A DNA stretch of 64,000 nt, taken from positions 2,604,001 through 2,668,000 of the forward strand of contig WAID01000004.1 of NCBI GenBank assembly GCA_016584495.1. The letters run 5' to 3'. The stretch's first letter is position 1. Each line of letters starts with the position of its first letter. Below, one piece after another: positions 12,652 through 24,298 of the stretch. The position numbers and the translations under genes are program-made. The notes beneath the pieces were generated by a model. That model had not been told where the DNA came from. It searched no databases and saw only the letters and a list, made by a program, of their open reading frames with translations. This DNA comes from Celoporthe dispersa. Its lineage: Eukaryota; Ascomycota; Sordariomycetes; Diaporthales; Cryphonectriaceae.

Positions 12652-13973
12652 TTAAGGTACTCCCTCACACACGGTGATGAAGGGTGAGAATACTCCTGAG
12701 TGATATCAGCCAGGAACATGCTTGATCATACGTGCTCGTAAGACTTACCACTTAACACAAGTCTTCCACTGGAAACGTCGTGAATGACAGTAGTTGCCCC
12801 CGGTAGGATTTCACCATCGCGATCTTCCAAGGCCTTTTCAGCCTCGTAGGTGCCGTTATTTGTACGTGAGATTCTGAGAACAGTTGCTGGAGGAAAGTGG
12901 GTAAATGGGGCTTTTGACTGTCGCATAATCTCGATACCTCGCGGCATCGCTGCAGCCCAGATCACCCCGTCGTTATCCTCGGAGAGGTTGTCGAGGGCGT
13001 GCGGCGTGTGTATCTTGTCGATGGTCTCCAGCGAGTTATTCATGCCAGCCTTCAGGACTTTGACCCAGCCCTCAGCAGAGCAGGGTAAGTAAATGTACTG
13101 ATCAACATTACTATGAATCAGGCCGTTGGGGAATCCGTGCCCTTTGGATACGATCTCGCAGGGACTCGAAGACCCGGCTGGACAGAAGACCACTTCGCCT
13201 GTGTGTTGAAGAGGAGACAGCTGATTCCTGAGTCCAGTCTTCTGCTGGCCGTGGTCATTTGTGATGTACAGTCCGTGGCCTTCGACGGCAGCAACTCTAT
13301 TGGGTGTCGTGATGACAGGGTCCGCCAGAGTGCGCACATGCTCCAGCGCTTCAGCTTGCGGACCTAATCTGAAGACCTCAATCGTGGCGTTGGCCCCGAC
13401 CACTGCCTGGTCAGACACAATTTGACCCGTCACATGGTCAACAGACGGTCTGAAGTTGGTAACAAAGAGCTCAATGGAACCGTCGTCCTTGTCAAGCCCA
13501 GTAAAGCCAAAGATATTCATGATACCATCGCCTGCGGTTCCTGTGAAGCCGGACGTAGGAAGCTTTTTGGTGTCCAGGGTGTCCATGTTCATGACAATGA
13601 TTGCGTCTTCAGTAGGCCGTCCTGCCACGTTGTATTCACCTACTCTGAAGCCATTTTAGTCCCCGTTTCCGCGCGAGAACCCAAGTGGTCAAGGTCATGC
13701 ATACCCAGGCACCCATTGACTGCGAGATCCGGTATCAGAACACCCGAGAAAGAGTTGTCTCGTTGCTTCCGACAGCCACATGTCCTCGCAGGCTTGGAGA
13801 TGCACATGGTTGATCCGACGACATTGGTGCTGAAAGTCACTAATCGGCTGAATGGTCTTGCCAAATCCGAGGCCTAATCGGAGGAGCGTTATGAAGTTCT
13901 GGACAATAGGTATCTGAAGCAATAGAGCGAGGAAAACAATGATGACGATGCTGATCCGACTTAGATTAGCCAT
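12652..13973 (-). CDS. paraoxonase/arylesterase-like beta-propeller protein
   Basis: Member of the serum paraoxonase-like group of six-bladed propellers, which hydrolyse lactones or aryl esters in a calcium-dependent way. The N-terminus has one hydrophobic segment (about residues 4-28), so it is probably a membrane-anchored or lumenal enzyme. Family motifs are the ACEDMWL segment, the NIFGFTG and GHGLYITNDH strands, GHGFPNGL, and the SPFITVCE ending. Three exons: 13705-13973, 12749-13644 and 12652-12695. Introns are 13645-13704 and 12696-12748, the latter starting GTAAGT with a CTGAT branch site. The exons sum to 402 aa, close to the family length. An in-frame ATG at 14004-14006 would add 11 residues; I prefer the inner start because it places the hydrophobic anchor at the N-terminus. 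It is divergent from the hydratase gene at 14920. Confidence 0.87.
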
Positions 13974-14006
13974 GTTGTAGACGTCGAAGGTACTATCATG
14001 GAACAC

Positions 14007-14919
14007 CCTTCAAGAGCTCTAACATTGTAGACTGCAGGCCTGTAAAACGACGTTCTTATAATTATTACAGCGTACATAAAAGGAAGCGGGACCGGACCCA
14101 TTCTATGCAGTCAGGCCGACGGTGCTTACGCGGGCCCCGTTCTGGCGAGCGCGTTGGTTCCAAGCTGAGTCACCGACTAGGCTCCGGAAGGTCCCGGATC
14201 CTTTTCTTGACATGCCTGTAGGGGCGGTGTTGGCTGTCTCGCGCCCCGGCGTCCGGCTGCCGACCATTTTTATTTTACCGCCTTGAGACGTTAACTGGTT
14301 TTGACTGAGTATTAGGACTTGAGCTTAAGAGGATCAAAGATTGCGTGTACACATGTACATATGGAAAGGCATACCAAGTATTATTGAGGTATAGAAGACT
14401 GCACATTACTTTATGTCTTTGAGGGCTGAGGATTGAACCTCTAGCGGGCCCCTACTATGAAAAAAGGAACCCTCTCAGGCCTATACCTGCGATTTTTTTG
14501 GTATACAAAGGCTCTACGAGCCACAGCTCGTCAATATCGTTTCATTTTCTTGTGCTCGTGAGATTGAATCGCAACGCTGTTGCTGCCACTGGGTATCACG
14601 CTCAAAAGGCTCTTAGTTTTGGTCCACTACTAGAACATTTGGATGACTGTTGCAGGTGGGGCGCAGGTGGCATGGCAAAGACATGATCCAAAAGGCGTCA
14701 GACCGACCTCCGAGGAAATGCTCGTTTCTGCCTTCCAGTTGACACGACATGCGACGTGAGCTCTCTGCGATATGTCATGATGACAATTACTAATCTTCTG
14801 CTTCCAGAATTCTATAAAAATGCTCGTATCATCTCGCCGGAGAGCGTAAAACAGAATTATGAAAGCGTCTCTGGGGCATTCATTGCAAGTTCCCTAGCAA
14901 CTCATCTCTCGAATACAGT
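14007..14919. other. divergent intergenic region
   Basis: About 0.9 kb between the paraoxonase-like gene and the hydratase-like gene, so it probably holds both promoters. A TATAAAAA sequence at 14811-14818 lies about 100 bases before the hydratase start. A GC-rich block around 14.1-14.3 kb stands out but has no recognisable motif. Confidence 0.45.
14811..14818 (+). promoter_or_regulatory. possible TATA box of the HD hydratase gene
   Basis: TATAAAAA about 100 bases upstream of the ATG at 14920, at a normal distance for a fungal core promoter. Confidence 0.4.
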
Positions 14920-15733
14920 ATGTCGCAATCTGGACACTCCTCTGTAGCCATCCACGGATGGACGGCGGTCCCGCTCAACCCTAAAGGCCTATTCGCAGGT
15001 GAGCCTTACATCAACAAACCAGAAAGTCTCTTGGTCAAGGATATTTATTTTCCATCCGATGATCACCTCGTCACCAAAATTCAAGAGTATACCAAAGAGA
15101 AACTACCCCTCCCGACGTATCATCACTCCATGCGAGTCTACTATTTTGGTTAGTCGGGTTCAGGCGGTCGCCTCCTCCCTGCCTCCCCCCTTCCTTTCCA
15201 CCTGAGGATAGTTCTGACCATGTGAAGCTACCGCCATCCTGCAACAACAATTTCCTAACTTCGCCAAGTCAATGTCGCGGTCGACCTTGGCAGTCACAGC
15301 CTTGCTCCACGACATCGGCACGACGCATGACAACTTGCGCGCTACACAACTCTCATTTGAGTATTACGGCGGGATTATCGCCCTTGATATTGTCGGTAAA
15401 GAACTAGGGGCACCCCAGGAGCAGGCTGAGGCCGTTGCGGAAGCCATCTTCCGTCACCAGGAGCTTGGGCAGACGGGCAAGATCACCTTTCTAGGCCAGC
15501 TCCTCCAGCTCGCCACGATCTACGATAACATGGGCGGTCACGCCGATCTGGTGCACCCGGATACCACAGTAGACGTCAATAAGGCCTTCCCTCGGCTGCA
15601 CTGGAGCCAATGTTTCGCTGCCACGATCCGGGAAGAGAATGGTCTCAAGCCGTGGGCGCACACAACCACACTGGGCGAAGAGGATTTCCCTACTGGAGTG
15701 CTGCAAAATCCTCTGGTCAAGGAATTTGAATGA
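14920..15733 (+). CDS. cyanamide hydratase-like HD-domain protein
   Basis: Metal-dependent HD-fold protein like fungal urea-forming cyanamide hydratase, which turns cyanamide into urea. Visible family features are the N-terminal GWTAVP segment, the HHSMRVYYF helix with the first metal-binding His, the HD pair in LLHDIG, and FRHQELG further on. Exon 1 is 14920-15148, the intron 15149-15227 (GTTAGT, CTGAC branch, GAAG end) and exon 2 15228-15733. The exons join in frame to give about 244 aa, the family length. The junction places Ala where relatives often have Gly; this is minor. HD proteins of this type also occur near secondary-metabolism genes, and the true substrate could be another nitrile or isonitrile; that is inference. 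The ATG is supported by the family N-terminus and the TATA-like box. Confidence 0.88.
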
Positions 15734-15979
15734 TAGTCCTACTAATTATTGGACTTGCACCACTTGGGGGTGGGGGGGGGGGAGGGGGCGCGGCGGAGAG
15801 CAAAAGCAGCTGGAGCTCTTATCTGCACACGAGTTGGCATCTAGAGATAGAACCCGACTAACTGTCAAAATGGTATTCATTAGTACGTTCGAATACCTTT
15901 GCTTTGATTCATCATCTTGAACAGTATTATAGCAGCTGAATAATTATTCCTTTCACTTTGAGAACATTTTGAGTAATGG
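15734..15979. other. 3' flank with a G-rich run
   Basis: Intergenic stretch between two convergent genes. It contains an almost pure G tract around 15767-15790. No gene is seen. Confidence 0.5.
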
Positions 15980-17403
15980 TTATGGCCGTTGACTCCGGTA
16001 ACCCGTTCTCAGACTCCTCAGCTCAAATTCCGCGTCGTGATGCTCTTCTTCTCTTTCACCAGCCGTGATGTAGACTGCATAGGTCCTTGAAGGTGAGCTG
16101 ACCAACGTAGGTCCCCTCGCTTCCTCTCTATCAGTCCCCAGATTTATCCAAGGCCCCGAACGTAGACCAGAGGCTTTGGTGGTGGAGTGTATCCCTTGAC
16201 CAGCACTCGCGTCGTCGGTTCCTGATGACCACCCTCTTGTAAATAGACCGAACAGGCCTTTTCCGGTGAAGAGAGGCTTTAGGGTGATCACGCAGCAACA
16301 TATAATGCTGAAAGACATTTGCAGCGTGGCCCAAATCCCCCACATGAAGGTCGACTCTACCGCGCGTGTAAATGAGTGGTCCTGGGTACAAGGCTAGATG
16401 ATTCGATAAGAAAGTCCAGAACTTACTAAGGCTGCCGCGAAAGAACGCATAATGGATCGTAATGAACCCAACGATTCCAGCCCTAGGATTATGTTAGCCC
16501 TTCACAATTCTTGTCTGGGCTGTTTCGACCCTACGAGACGCCTCTTACTTACCATGCGGCGGCAACGAAGACGAGTCCTAATCTCACCTTGGCCCGAAGG
16601 CTCATCTGGAGTTCGCGGAGCATGTACATGGCGAGGATAGCCATAGCAAAGTCCACAGTCGAGTTGACAGATTCCATGACGACGAGATACGCGCCCGTGT
16701 CAATGCAATGGCCGTCTTTCTCCGTCAGATCCCAGAACTTGCGCACGGGAGCGCACTGAAACGCGTTGACAAGAACCTCCACGATGGTGCAGGCGATCTG
16801 GACGAGGCCGAGGAATTGAGTCCAACGTGCGTATGTCGCGTTCTTGCCAAATATCCGGTGGTAAAGGAACAGAATGCTCATCTTTGCGCAGAGCTGGTTT
16901 GGCCCGAAGAAGAACCCCGAGATCCAGAAGATCTTCTCCAGTTGGTTAGCATAATTAATTGCTTCTTTTCCCCTTCATGTTTGCGTAGCGCACCTGAAGG
17001 CCGGCCATGGTTGTCTTAAAGGGCACTTGTTTTTCATCCGATTCGCCATTGTAATAATGCAACGCTTCAAAAGTGGTGTCAGCAAGGGTGTGCAAACATC
17101 GAGGAATGAAATCACTACAGAGGTCAACTCACCTATAGAAACACTCACAACCCAGCCGAAATAGCAAAGCAGAGCGCCTAATGCGAACCAGTCTTCAACC
17201 CCATTCCTACCAGCAGCACGTCGAGACGCTAGGAATTTTAGAACAACGCATAGGATGCTTAGCAATGTGAAGATGATCAAAATGGTAAAGCAGGCACCCT
17301 GCACGGGGTCCCTGAAAACTTCAAAAGCCATATCATCTTCGAACAGATTGTGCGATGAGATGGGAAAGCGCCGGCAGTATCGGGAGGAAGAAAAAAACTT
17401 CAA
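15980..17403 (-). CDS. fungal rhodopsin-fold integral membrane protein (PTH11-like receptor group)
   Basis: Seven-helix membrane protein of the fungal rhodopsin-domain group, often annotated as PTH11-like receptors; ligand unknown. Exons: 17133-17403, 16994-17064, 16553-16935, 16427-16482 and about 15980-16381. Introns 17065-17132, 16936-16993 and 16483-16552 have good GT-AG signals and CTGAC or CTAAC branch sites. Family-like parts are EDWFALGALLCYFGW, the ALHYYNG loop, KIFWISGFFF, the MSILFLYHRIF helix, WAGIVGF and the DHSFT...IICCCVITLKPLF end. The tail of about 90 residues is hydrophilic. The last junction does not close in phase with a canonical intron (one base off near 16382-16427), so either a further one-base error or an unusual splice exists. 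An inner ATG at 17331 (MAFEV) is an alternative start. A TATATA at 17444-17449 is only about 40 bases before the outer ATG, which favours the inner start. Confidence 0.82.
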
Positions 17404-20400
17404 GGCTTCTAAATGCTGAGCCTAGTATTTGGGATTGCTCCGGTATATAAGAAATGATAATAGAGCAGGGGGGGTTATTATGACGTTGTTTCCAAGGCGC
17501 AGGCAAGGAGCCGGAAGGGTGGTCAGCGTACTTCGGTCAAAAGCTGACCAAGCGCCACAGCATGAAAATAGTCATCAGTTCGGAGGAACAATTTGAGCGA
17601 AGTTGAAATGTCAAGCACCATACTCTGGACCAACATGTATGGGAGAAGAAAAGGGGGCTCAAGTTGAAGTGTAGTGGGCCCCTTCTAACGATTGGGAATC
17701 TACTCTCATATCGTGATTACAGCACAGGATTTGCCTTGAATAGTGGCTCTTCTATGCAGATGACTTACAGCCGGCCCAAGCTTTAAAATCTTGGCTTGAA
17801 TGCCCCGGGGCTGGAGACATTATCATGATGGGAGCGGTGTGGTGTATATCTAGAAGGGAGATACGAAAAGTGCAACACAAGACGTGCTTACAGGTGATCG
17901 TCGTCTGCATTCGGGCAGAGATCCGGAGATAGCGCCTGGGTCTTGTAAGAATCTTAGCAGCATGCCCAGGATCCAGATGATCCTGCAGCTGCACTCACAA
18001 TCCTACGAATGTCATGTTGGTCAGTGCCGCATCAGCTCTCTAGCAAAACTCTGATACCATGAAACATAGCATGTTGATCCACCTTGTCACCAGGCACATT
18101 CATGGACATTGAAAGGACCGTGAGGTCAGGGCACCGCCGTCTACTCCCTACGTTCTGCACTGTCAGTAGACAATACGGCATGAGGATTCCCTTCTAAAAA
18201 TGGACAGTGCTGAACCGTGGACCCAGCTTAATTGTGAAATGCGCTGGTTCTTCGTACTCATTCTTGCTCAGCGCTGTCTGTGTAGCGCCGGTGCTATCCC
18301 AAAACCAGAAGACAGAGTACGGGTAGTGCTAGCCCGTGCCCATAATGTGGTATTATCAGGAGTAAATGTGTTGAAGATTGTATCTATCCAAGCTGAAGTA
18401 AGCCCAAGAGCGTATTGATGGCAATTACCCCTTGCGAACCTCCCTCGCCATCCGCGCTAAACCCATGTATTACTATATCGTCTTGACGTCTTGGTCTCGG
18501 CCGGATCTTCCGGGAGATGCATACTGGACAGATGAGCATGGAGACCAAAGGCTAGGCAGGCACCCGCAGACTCAGTTCCAGGATCCTAATATCTGCTACG
18601 AGGAAATCGTTGAAGTGGCAAAAATATCAAAAAGTAATTCAATTCTTCCAGCATGTGACTCAGTACCAGTTCCATGAACAGATCGAGCAGCAATGGAGAT
18701 TACTGGAGGCAGGTAATTCATGCAACAGCATCTATCAGAAGCACTCAACTAAAAAGACCCAAGATGCATAGAGCGGCTTGGCCCAATACTTTGGGATGTC
18801 AGCTGTGTAGTCAAGGCTCTAAAGTTTCAATTTGTTTGTCCATATAAACCATTAGTAAAAACAAAGACGAGCAAGAATTATCGGAGTTATGCAAAGCACA
18901 TTATTCCCCATGACAGTCACTCTTCATGAATCTCTATGCCTGTTAGTAATACAGCCAAGAAATGTTCATGTGACAAAATCAGGCTAGAATTATATGGACA
19001 TAACATTCATGATCATATGCAAAACAATCATTGACATAGGACCCCGGTCTATCAGCTTTATTGGTATTTATCAAATGTAAACATTCATGTTGAGAAGACA
19101 AACTGGCATGTACTGCAGTTTCGAGCTGCTTGTCCAAGCTGAATATTAAGTACACTAGATAAACCACACCGTTCAACTACCCCTAGGGAGGCCAGAGGGT
19201 AATGTATTGATATGAGAAACTGGAAGGAGCCATGGTAGTAAAGAGGCACTCAGACCTGGAGGTGAATCTCGAATAATTTTGAAGGCTAGGCTGCCCAAGC
19301 ACCTGTCCATTCTCAGCAAGGAGACTTGGACCATGTCTCATCCCTTCGCTATCTGATCAGGAGCCATACACAGAGGGGGAGGTTTCAAGAACGCAGCTCT
19401 GCCTCCCAATCGAAACTTGTCCCAAATGACCTGAAGAGCAAGCTTTGAAGTCTGAGTCAGATAACTTAAGGTGATGCTTAAGATGGTAGTGTACTCTTTA
19501 TGAGTAAAGCAGTAACGAAAATCCATTATATATTTGATGATGCTTTATAGCAACACGAAGATCGCTCACTGTGATAGACTTCAGTGACACTTGCAAGTGC
19601 TTTGACTTGTGAAAGAGCGAGGGCTCACCTTCATCAAGTCCAGTAACATATTCACCCAGAATCAGGCAGTGAAGGGACAACGCCCCCAACTCTGCCCACC
19701 TTTGTTGTCAACTCAACTCATTTTGAAGTCAAAACACTTCCATTTGTGGTCCTAAGAGCAGCCTTGACCTTAGGGGTATTCCATCCCAGTCCGTACCTCT
19801 CTTTTCTAAGGACAACCCTTACCTTCCCAGCTCCATTCGATCTTGAGCGACTCACTCTCCCCAACAAACCCCTTCGACGATTCGATCCTTCGTTCACTCT
19901 CCTTGGACTACCCGCTTTTTCTGCCCTGCCCTGCCCCGCGAAGCCCCGTTATTTACTCTTCGAAGCTGCCACTCTACTCTGCAGCACTGGCACCTCCTGC
20001 TTCTCTTCCAAACTGCCATCCTTCTCTTCAGCACTGGTGTCTCTTTCTTCTGCGCCAGGCATCTATCCCCCTTACGACTTCGGTCTCTTCGGTCTCCAAG
20101 CGTCCTTTATCTCGACCTAAACGGAGCACCGAGGGTCTGATAGGTATACGCTTCTCCCATCCCTTGCGAACACGATGAGTCCGCCACTCAGATTTCCGCC
20201 CAGAAACTGCCCAAACGAACGTCCACCTCATTAACACACAGTCCTCCAGCAGAGACAAGTTGAGCTTCGATCGTAACAGCCACTATTAAGGCATCAAGTC
20301 AAGGCAGGCAGCACCAGAAGCACGCCGACGAGCCTTTGTCAGCCTTTGACACAAAACACCAAGTTCAGGCTCTGCATCAGAAGCAACAGTTCAGAACGGT

Positions 20401-20502
20401 AGCATCACCAGATCGGTGTTTGCGACATTCACCATAGCCATCAGCCGATCACGTCCCCGCCTTCAGATCCACGACCTACATCTGTTGACGCCACCTCTCA
20501 AC
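17404..20502. other. long intergenic region and pyrimidine-rich leader
   Basis: About 3.1 kb with no gene that I recognise. From 19.7 to 20.3 kb the + strand is C/T-rich, as in 5' leaders of well expressed fungal genes, and probably belongs to the P-loop/HAD gene. The part around 18.8-19.65 kb is CpG-poor and could be an old repeat; I see no terminal repeats. Confidence 0.5.
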
Positions 20503-22086
20503 ATGAACTCGGTATCACCAGACATGACCAGCTCGACCGAGAGCGACAGCACGCTCACGCCCACGATAAGCCTCGCGTCCGAGTCGACAATGGACACGCC
20601 CATCCCCACCGCCGAAGGCCCCGCCAGTGCCAGCCAGGCTATTCCCACCCCGGAGGCCGAGCAGAAACCCAAGATCATCCTCATCACCGGCATCGGTGGC
20701 TGTGGCAAGTCCCAGCTGATCGCCGGCCTGCAAGCCGAGCTCGGCGACGAGGACTTCACCTATTTCGACATCTCCCAATATGAGATTGCCTTGTGGCAGT
20801 ATGGGTACACCATGGACGGCCTTGCGGCCAGCGAGCGCGTCGAGAGGCTCGGCCAACACGCCCGTGACGCTGTCGAAGCAATGCTCGCACGCACTGGAAA
20901 GACGTGCATTGTGTCGAGCGGAATCACCCGGGTGTACTATGGCGGTGAATCCGGCGTCCCCACGTTTCACACGGCGGAGGCAATCCATTTCCGCGACTGC
21001 GCGCTCATCCTGTATGTCAACGAGGACCTGCGGCTCGTGTCCCAGTATCGTGCACAGGATTCTCGGCCGCGCCTCGCCATGCCCATCCAGGACCTATGGT
21101 CGTGGTGGAAGAAGGACGATGTCACCGCGAAGAGGTTGGCGCACGAGCACGGTGTGCCCATCAAGGAGCTGAGGGTCGGCAACATGCCTGATTTCGCCCA
21201 CAGGGTCGCACTCGCCGCCGCGAGCATCCGCCGCTTCTTCAATACGACCGAGGAGAGCAACCTCGCCGGTGCGCTGTCGCTGGCTGACGAGATCGGGCGG
21301 TCCCAGCGCTCGGCAGGCAGTGTCGTGGTCATGGATGCAGACAATATCCTGACAGACCTGAACACCTGGAAGGTCTTGTCCGACGAGATAGCCATCTTGC
21401 GGGGCGAGCTGCACCAGCAGCCGGGCAACAGGGACCAGGTCCACGAAGCCACATTTGACACGACCAAGAGAGGCGAGTTCAACGTTCTCCGTCAGCTGTC
21501 CTATCTGGCGACCAACAACGCGGGCGAGATATACGCGCTGGCCTGCTGCAATGTCGCCCGCCAGATTGCCGCGGACCTCCCGCCCGAGTTCGAGCGCCTG
21601 CTGTGGCAGCTCAAGCTGCAGGAACGCTTCCTGGCCGTCTTCCTGACCTCTGGTCCACAGTTGCTCTGGGAGATGGTCCTGGAGCTGACCCTGCGCAAGA
21701 GCTCGTACCTGATGAGCCCCATGGCCGTCCATGGGGTCGTGGCCGCCGAGGAGAACAAGCCCCTCTTCACGTCCACCGTCAAGGCTACCTTTGTCAAGAA
21801 GCTTCGAGACGACTACCAGCTGCGCGTGCACACCTTCGGCGAGGAGCCACATGATGTGGCCATGGTCAACGCTGCCGGGTCGGACGGATACATCGTCCGC
21901 AAAGAATGGAAGAGAGGGGCCATGGCCACGAATGCTTCCGCTCATCAGGAGCGCCCGCTGGCGAGATTGCTCACGCTCCGAACCGAGGATCGAGGGCTCA
22001 TCAACGGATGGCGCCTGCCCAAGACGACAGACCCTCGTGTCGGCGACATCTATGAAGCGATCGGCCTACTCGAAGACCAGGACTAG
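20503..22086 (+). CDS. P-loop kinase-like domain fused to a HAD-type phosphohydrolase domain
   Basis: An intronless protein of 527 aa with two apparent catalytic halves. Residues about 55-240 form a small-molecule-kinase-like P-loop fold: the Walker A is GIGGCGKS, and an Arg-rich segment (SQYRAQDSRPR) looks like a lid. Residues about 275-480 follow the HAD order: nucleophile strand VVVMDADN (Asp-x-Asp), Thr/Ser in FLTSG, a Lys in TVKATFVKKL, and an acidic loop in FGEEPHDVAMVNAAG. The roughly 100-residue insert between the first two motifs fits a phosphoserine-phosphatase-type cap. The first 50 residues are Ser/Thr/Pro-rich. The frame is open up to 20416 but only through a GTG; the first ATG is 20503. 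Kinase-then-HAD order is also found in phage T4 polynucleotide kinase-phosphatase, but I do not claim that function. Substrate and pathway are unknown. Confidence 0.82.
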   Translation: MNSVSPDMTSSTESDSTLTPTISLASESTMDTPIPTAEGPASASQAIPTPEAEQKPKIILITGIGGCGKSQLIAGLQAELGDEDFTYFDISQYEIALWQYGYTMDGLAASERVERLGQHARDAVEAMLARTGKTCIVSSGITRVYYGGESGVPTFHTAEAIHFRDCALILYVNEDLRLVSQYRAQDSRPRLAMPIQDLWSWWKKDDVTAKRLAHEHGVPIKELRVGNMPDFAHRVALAAASIRRFFNTTEESNLAGALSLADEIGRSQRSAGSVVVMDADNILTDLNTWKVLSDEIAILRGELHQQPGNRDQVHEATFDTTKRGEFNVLRQLSYLATNNAGEIYALACCNVARQIAADLPPEFERLLWQLKLQERFLAVFLTSGPQLLWEMVLELTLRKSSYLMSPMAVHGVVAAEENKPLFTSTVKATFVKKLRDDYQLRVHTFGEEPHDVAMVNAAGSDGYIVRKEWKRGAMATNASAHQERPLARLLTLRTEDRGLINGWRLPKTTDPRVGDIYEAIGLLEDQD

Positions 22087-24298
22087 TTCCGGCATATGAG
22101 AACGGGTGGTAAGGAGAGGGGTCATGTCTGGTCCTGACGGCTGTGGGAACCGTGGGTGGGTGGGTGGACTAGCTCTGCAATGTCAGCATATGGGGTAGGA
22201 GATCAGCAGTATCACTCTTGATAGCACCTGGTGCTGAATCGACAGCTATTTCACCAGGGCGCCCAGGGGCGGGAATTGACCAAGGAATTCCAGAGAGCGC
22301 TTCGATCGTGGCTGTGACCGAGCAACGGTTCAGCTTGGAGACTAAAACGAGGTCTAATTAATAAATACCCAGCCATGTTGTGGTGACTATTGAGCATATG
22401 CTTTGTTCGGGCCCTGACATTTGATAATCAGGGGACAAAAGCTTCGCTAAGATCAGGACTGTGAATGGGTACTGCTCAGGAGTATAGGAATGAATTAGTG
22501 CTAATATCTCGAGATCAAACCAAAGTACTTGCCTGCGAAGGTATCCTGTCCAGTTGTAAAATGTACCGTGGGTTCTTCCACTCATGACAGATAACACACC
22601 CACACACACCCCCACACACTGCCTAGTCCTTATGCATTATACCTCCAAATCTTTCGAAGAGGATGCTCTCATCCGGCTCTCATCCGCATATCGTCCCAAC
22701 CAGGGGCACAGGAAACAGAAGCTGTCCGGTTTCCCCCTCTTCCCCCCCTGCAGCTAAGCTCGGGCGCAACTTGTTGCCCTGCCTCAACATCAAACCCACG
22801 TAGATCATCCCTGGGCACTGCTCCTACGAGGCCCAAGAGAAGTCCAGGGGGCCCAGGCTGACGAATCTGTGTGGGGAATCAGGCCAATGGCAAATAGTAT
22901 AGCAATAGTCACCGGCGACATAATCGTGCACACCCAACCGTCGAGACCAGCCCGGGGAGACACACACGAAGGAACGAGTCTCTGCATCTGCACCGAGCTG
23001 CTAGCATGCGCCAGGGACTGTAGGAGGAAGGTCATCACCGAGACGCTCAAGGGAAATGGTGGTCAGGATGGAGTTTGACGGGGTGGAGGCGTGCTGGGTG
23101 CGTGTGTGGCCTTTTGTAATAACGCCGACGCCGAGATCATCAACGGACAGGAGGAGCTCGTCGTGGGGACAGGAAGAGTGACGACGGAGGATGCCTCGTG
23201 ATGGATGGGTCTTGTGTGGTATGAATATAGGCAGGGACGGTGGTAGTCTGGGTCGACGAGGGAGGACGTTCGCAAACTCTTGCCGTGCTGGAATTTAGTT
23301 TTATTACCTCGAGCCGGGTGTCCTGCCGAGGTGAGGCACAGCAGATGCAAGCCCCGTCTCCTGCAGCCCATAACACATAGGGCTATGTAGCAATGCGTGC
23401 TTTTTGTGTGGCAGGTGTCGAGGGGACGTGTCGTCTGCATGAGGTTGGAATCGATTTTGAGTCGAGTCGAGCCAGGCATTGATTGGTACTATGTATGTAA
23501 CTAGCTACTAGTCGCGTCAGACCGTGGGCGGCCGCTGGGCGTATGAGGCACGTGCAATGCCCGCCCCGCCCCCCCTCTAGGACCCTCCTACCATTTCCAA
23601 ACCGGAAGCTCCGAGTATCGGCAAATTCTCCTTATCGCTTATCGTCGCGCCGCGGCTCCGTCCCCTACCGGCCGAAATTCTCCAACGCCGCACACAAGTC
23701 GTTGATGGAAGTCTGGCCCCCGTTTTGGGATGTGCTGCCGGATCATCGTGATAATGATAGTAAGGAGGAGCCTTGACCCTCTCTTAGGTCTTTTTTTTTT
23801 TTTTTTTACGAGTCAAGCAGAAAAGCTACAGCAAGGCACGTTGTGTGGTTTTTTCACCCTTTTTTTTTTCTTCTTTTTCCTCTCTTTCCCTTTCCTCTTC
23901 TTGTCTTTTTCTCTTTCTTTTTACTCCATTGAAATTAGTAGCCAACTTTTCCAAGAGACCAGTTAGCTTCCTGCCCCTCCTTCTCTCTTCTTTCTACTGG
24001 CGAAGAGTCCCACCCCCTCCTTCCTATACAGTATCAGCAACTCACAATTGGTCTAACTCGCATCTCTCCCGCAATCAGGGACAAGGGCCGAATTCTGATA
24101 TAGTGTGAATCTTGACTTGACGTGACTCCCCCTGAGCTGGTCCTCCTTCCTCCCTGAATCCTGCTTCTAAAGACCTTTTCCTTCTCTCTCTCTCTCCCCC
24201 TCCCTACTTTTTCTCTCCTTCTTCCTCCTCTCAGCCTTACCTCGATCGCAAAGAAGGAAGAAAGTCAAGTGAGACAAGAGGAGATACACAAACGCAAA
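22087..24298. other. intergenic region with T and CT tracts
   Basis: About 2.2 kb. A CA-rich patch lies at 22.59-22.62 kb, a T tract at 23791-23808, and strongly pyrimidine-rich DNA from 23.86 to 24.24 kb, the last being the likely promoter and leader of the amidotransferase gene. Open frames on the - strand around 22.8-23.5 kb lack motifs and are not called. Confidence 0.5.

Noticed and set aside
14420..14445. tRNA-like B-box (GGTTCAATCC on the - strand)
   Set aside because: No A box, acceptor stem or cloverleaf can be formed around it.
20416..20502. N-terminal extension of the P-loop/HAD protein
   Set aside because: The frame is open but begins with GTG inside a C/T-rich leader; the first ATG is 20503.
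22805..23479. Possible - strand gene with a signal-like segment
   Set aside because: Hydrophobic patches exist, but no start, intron set or family could be supported.
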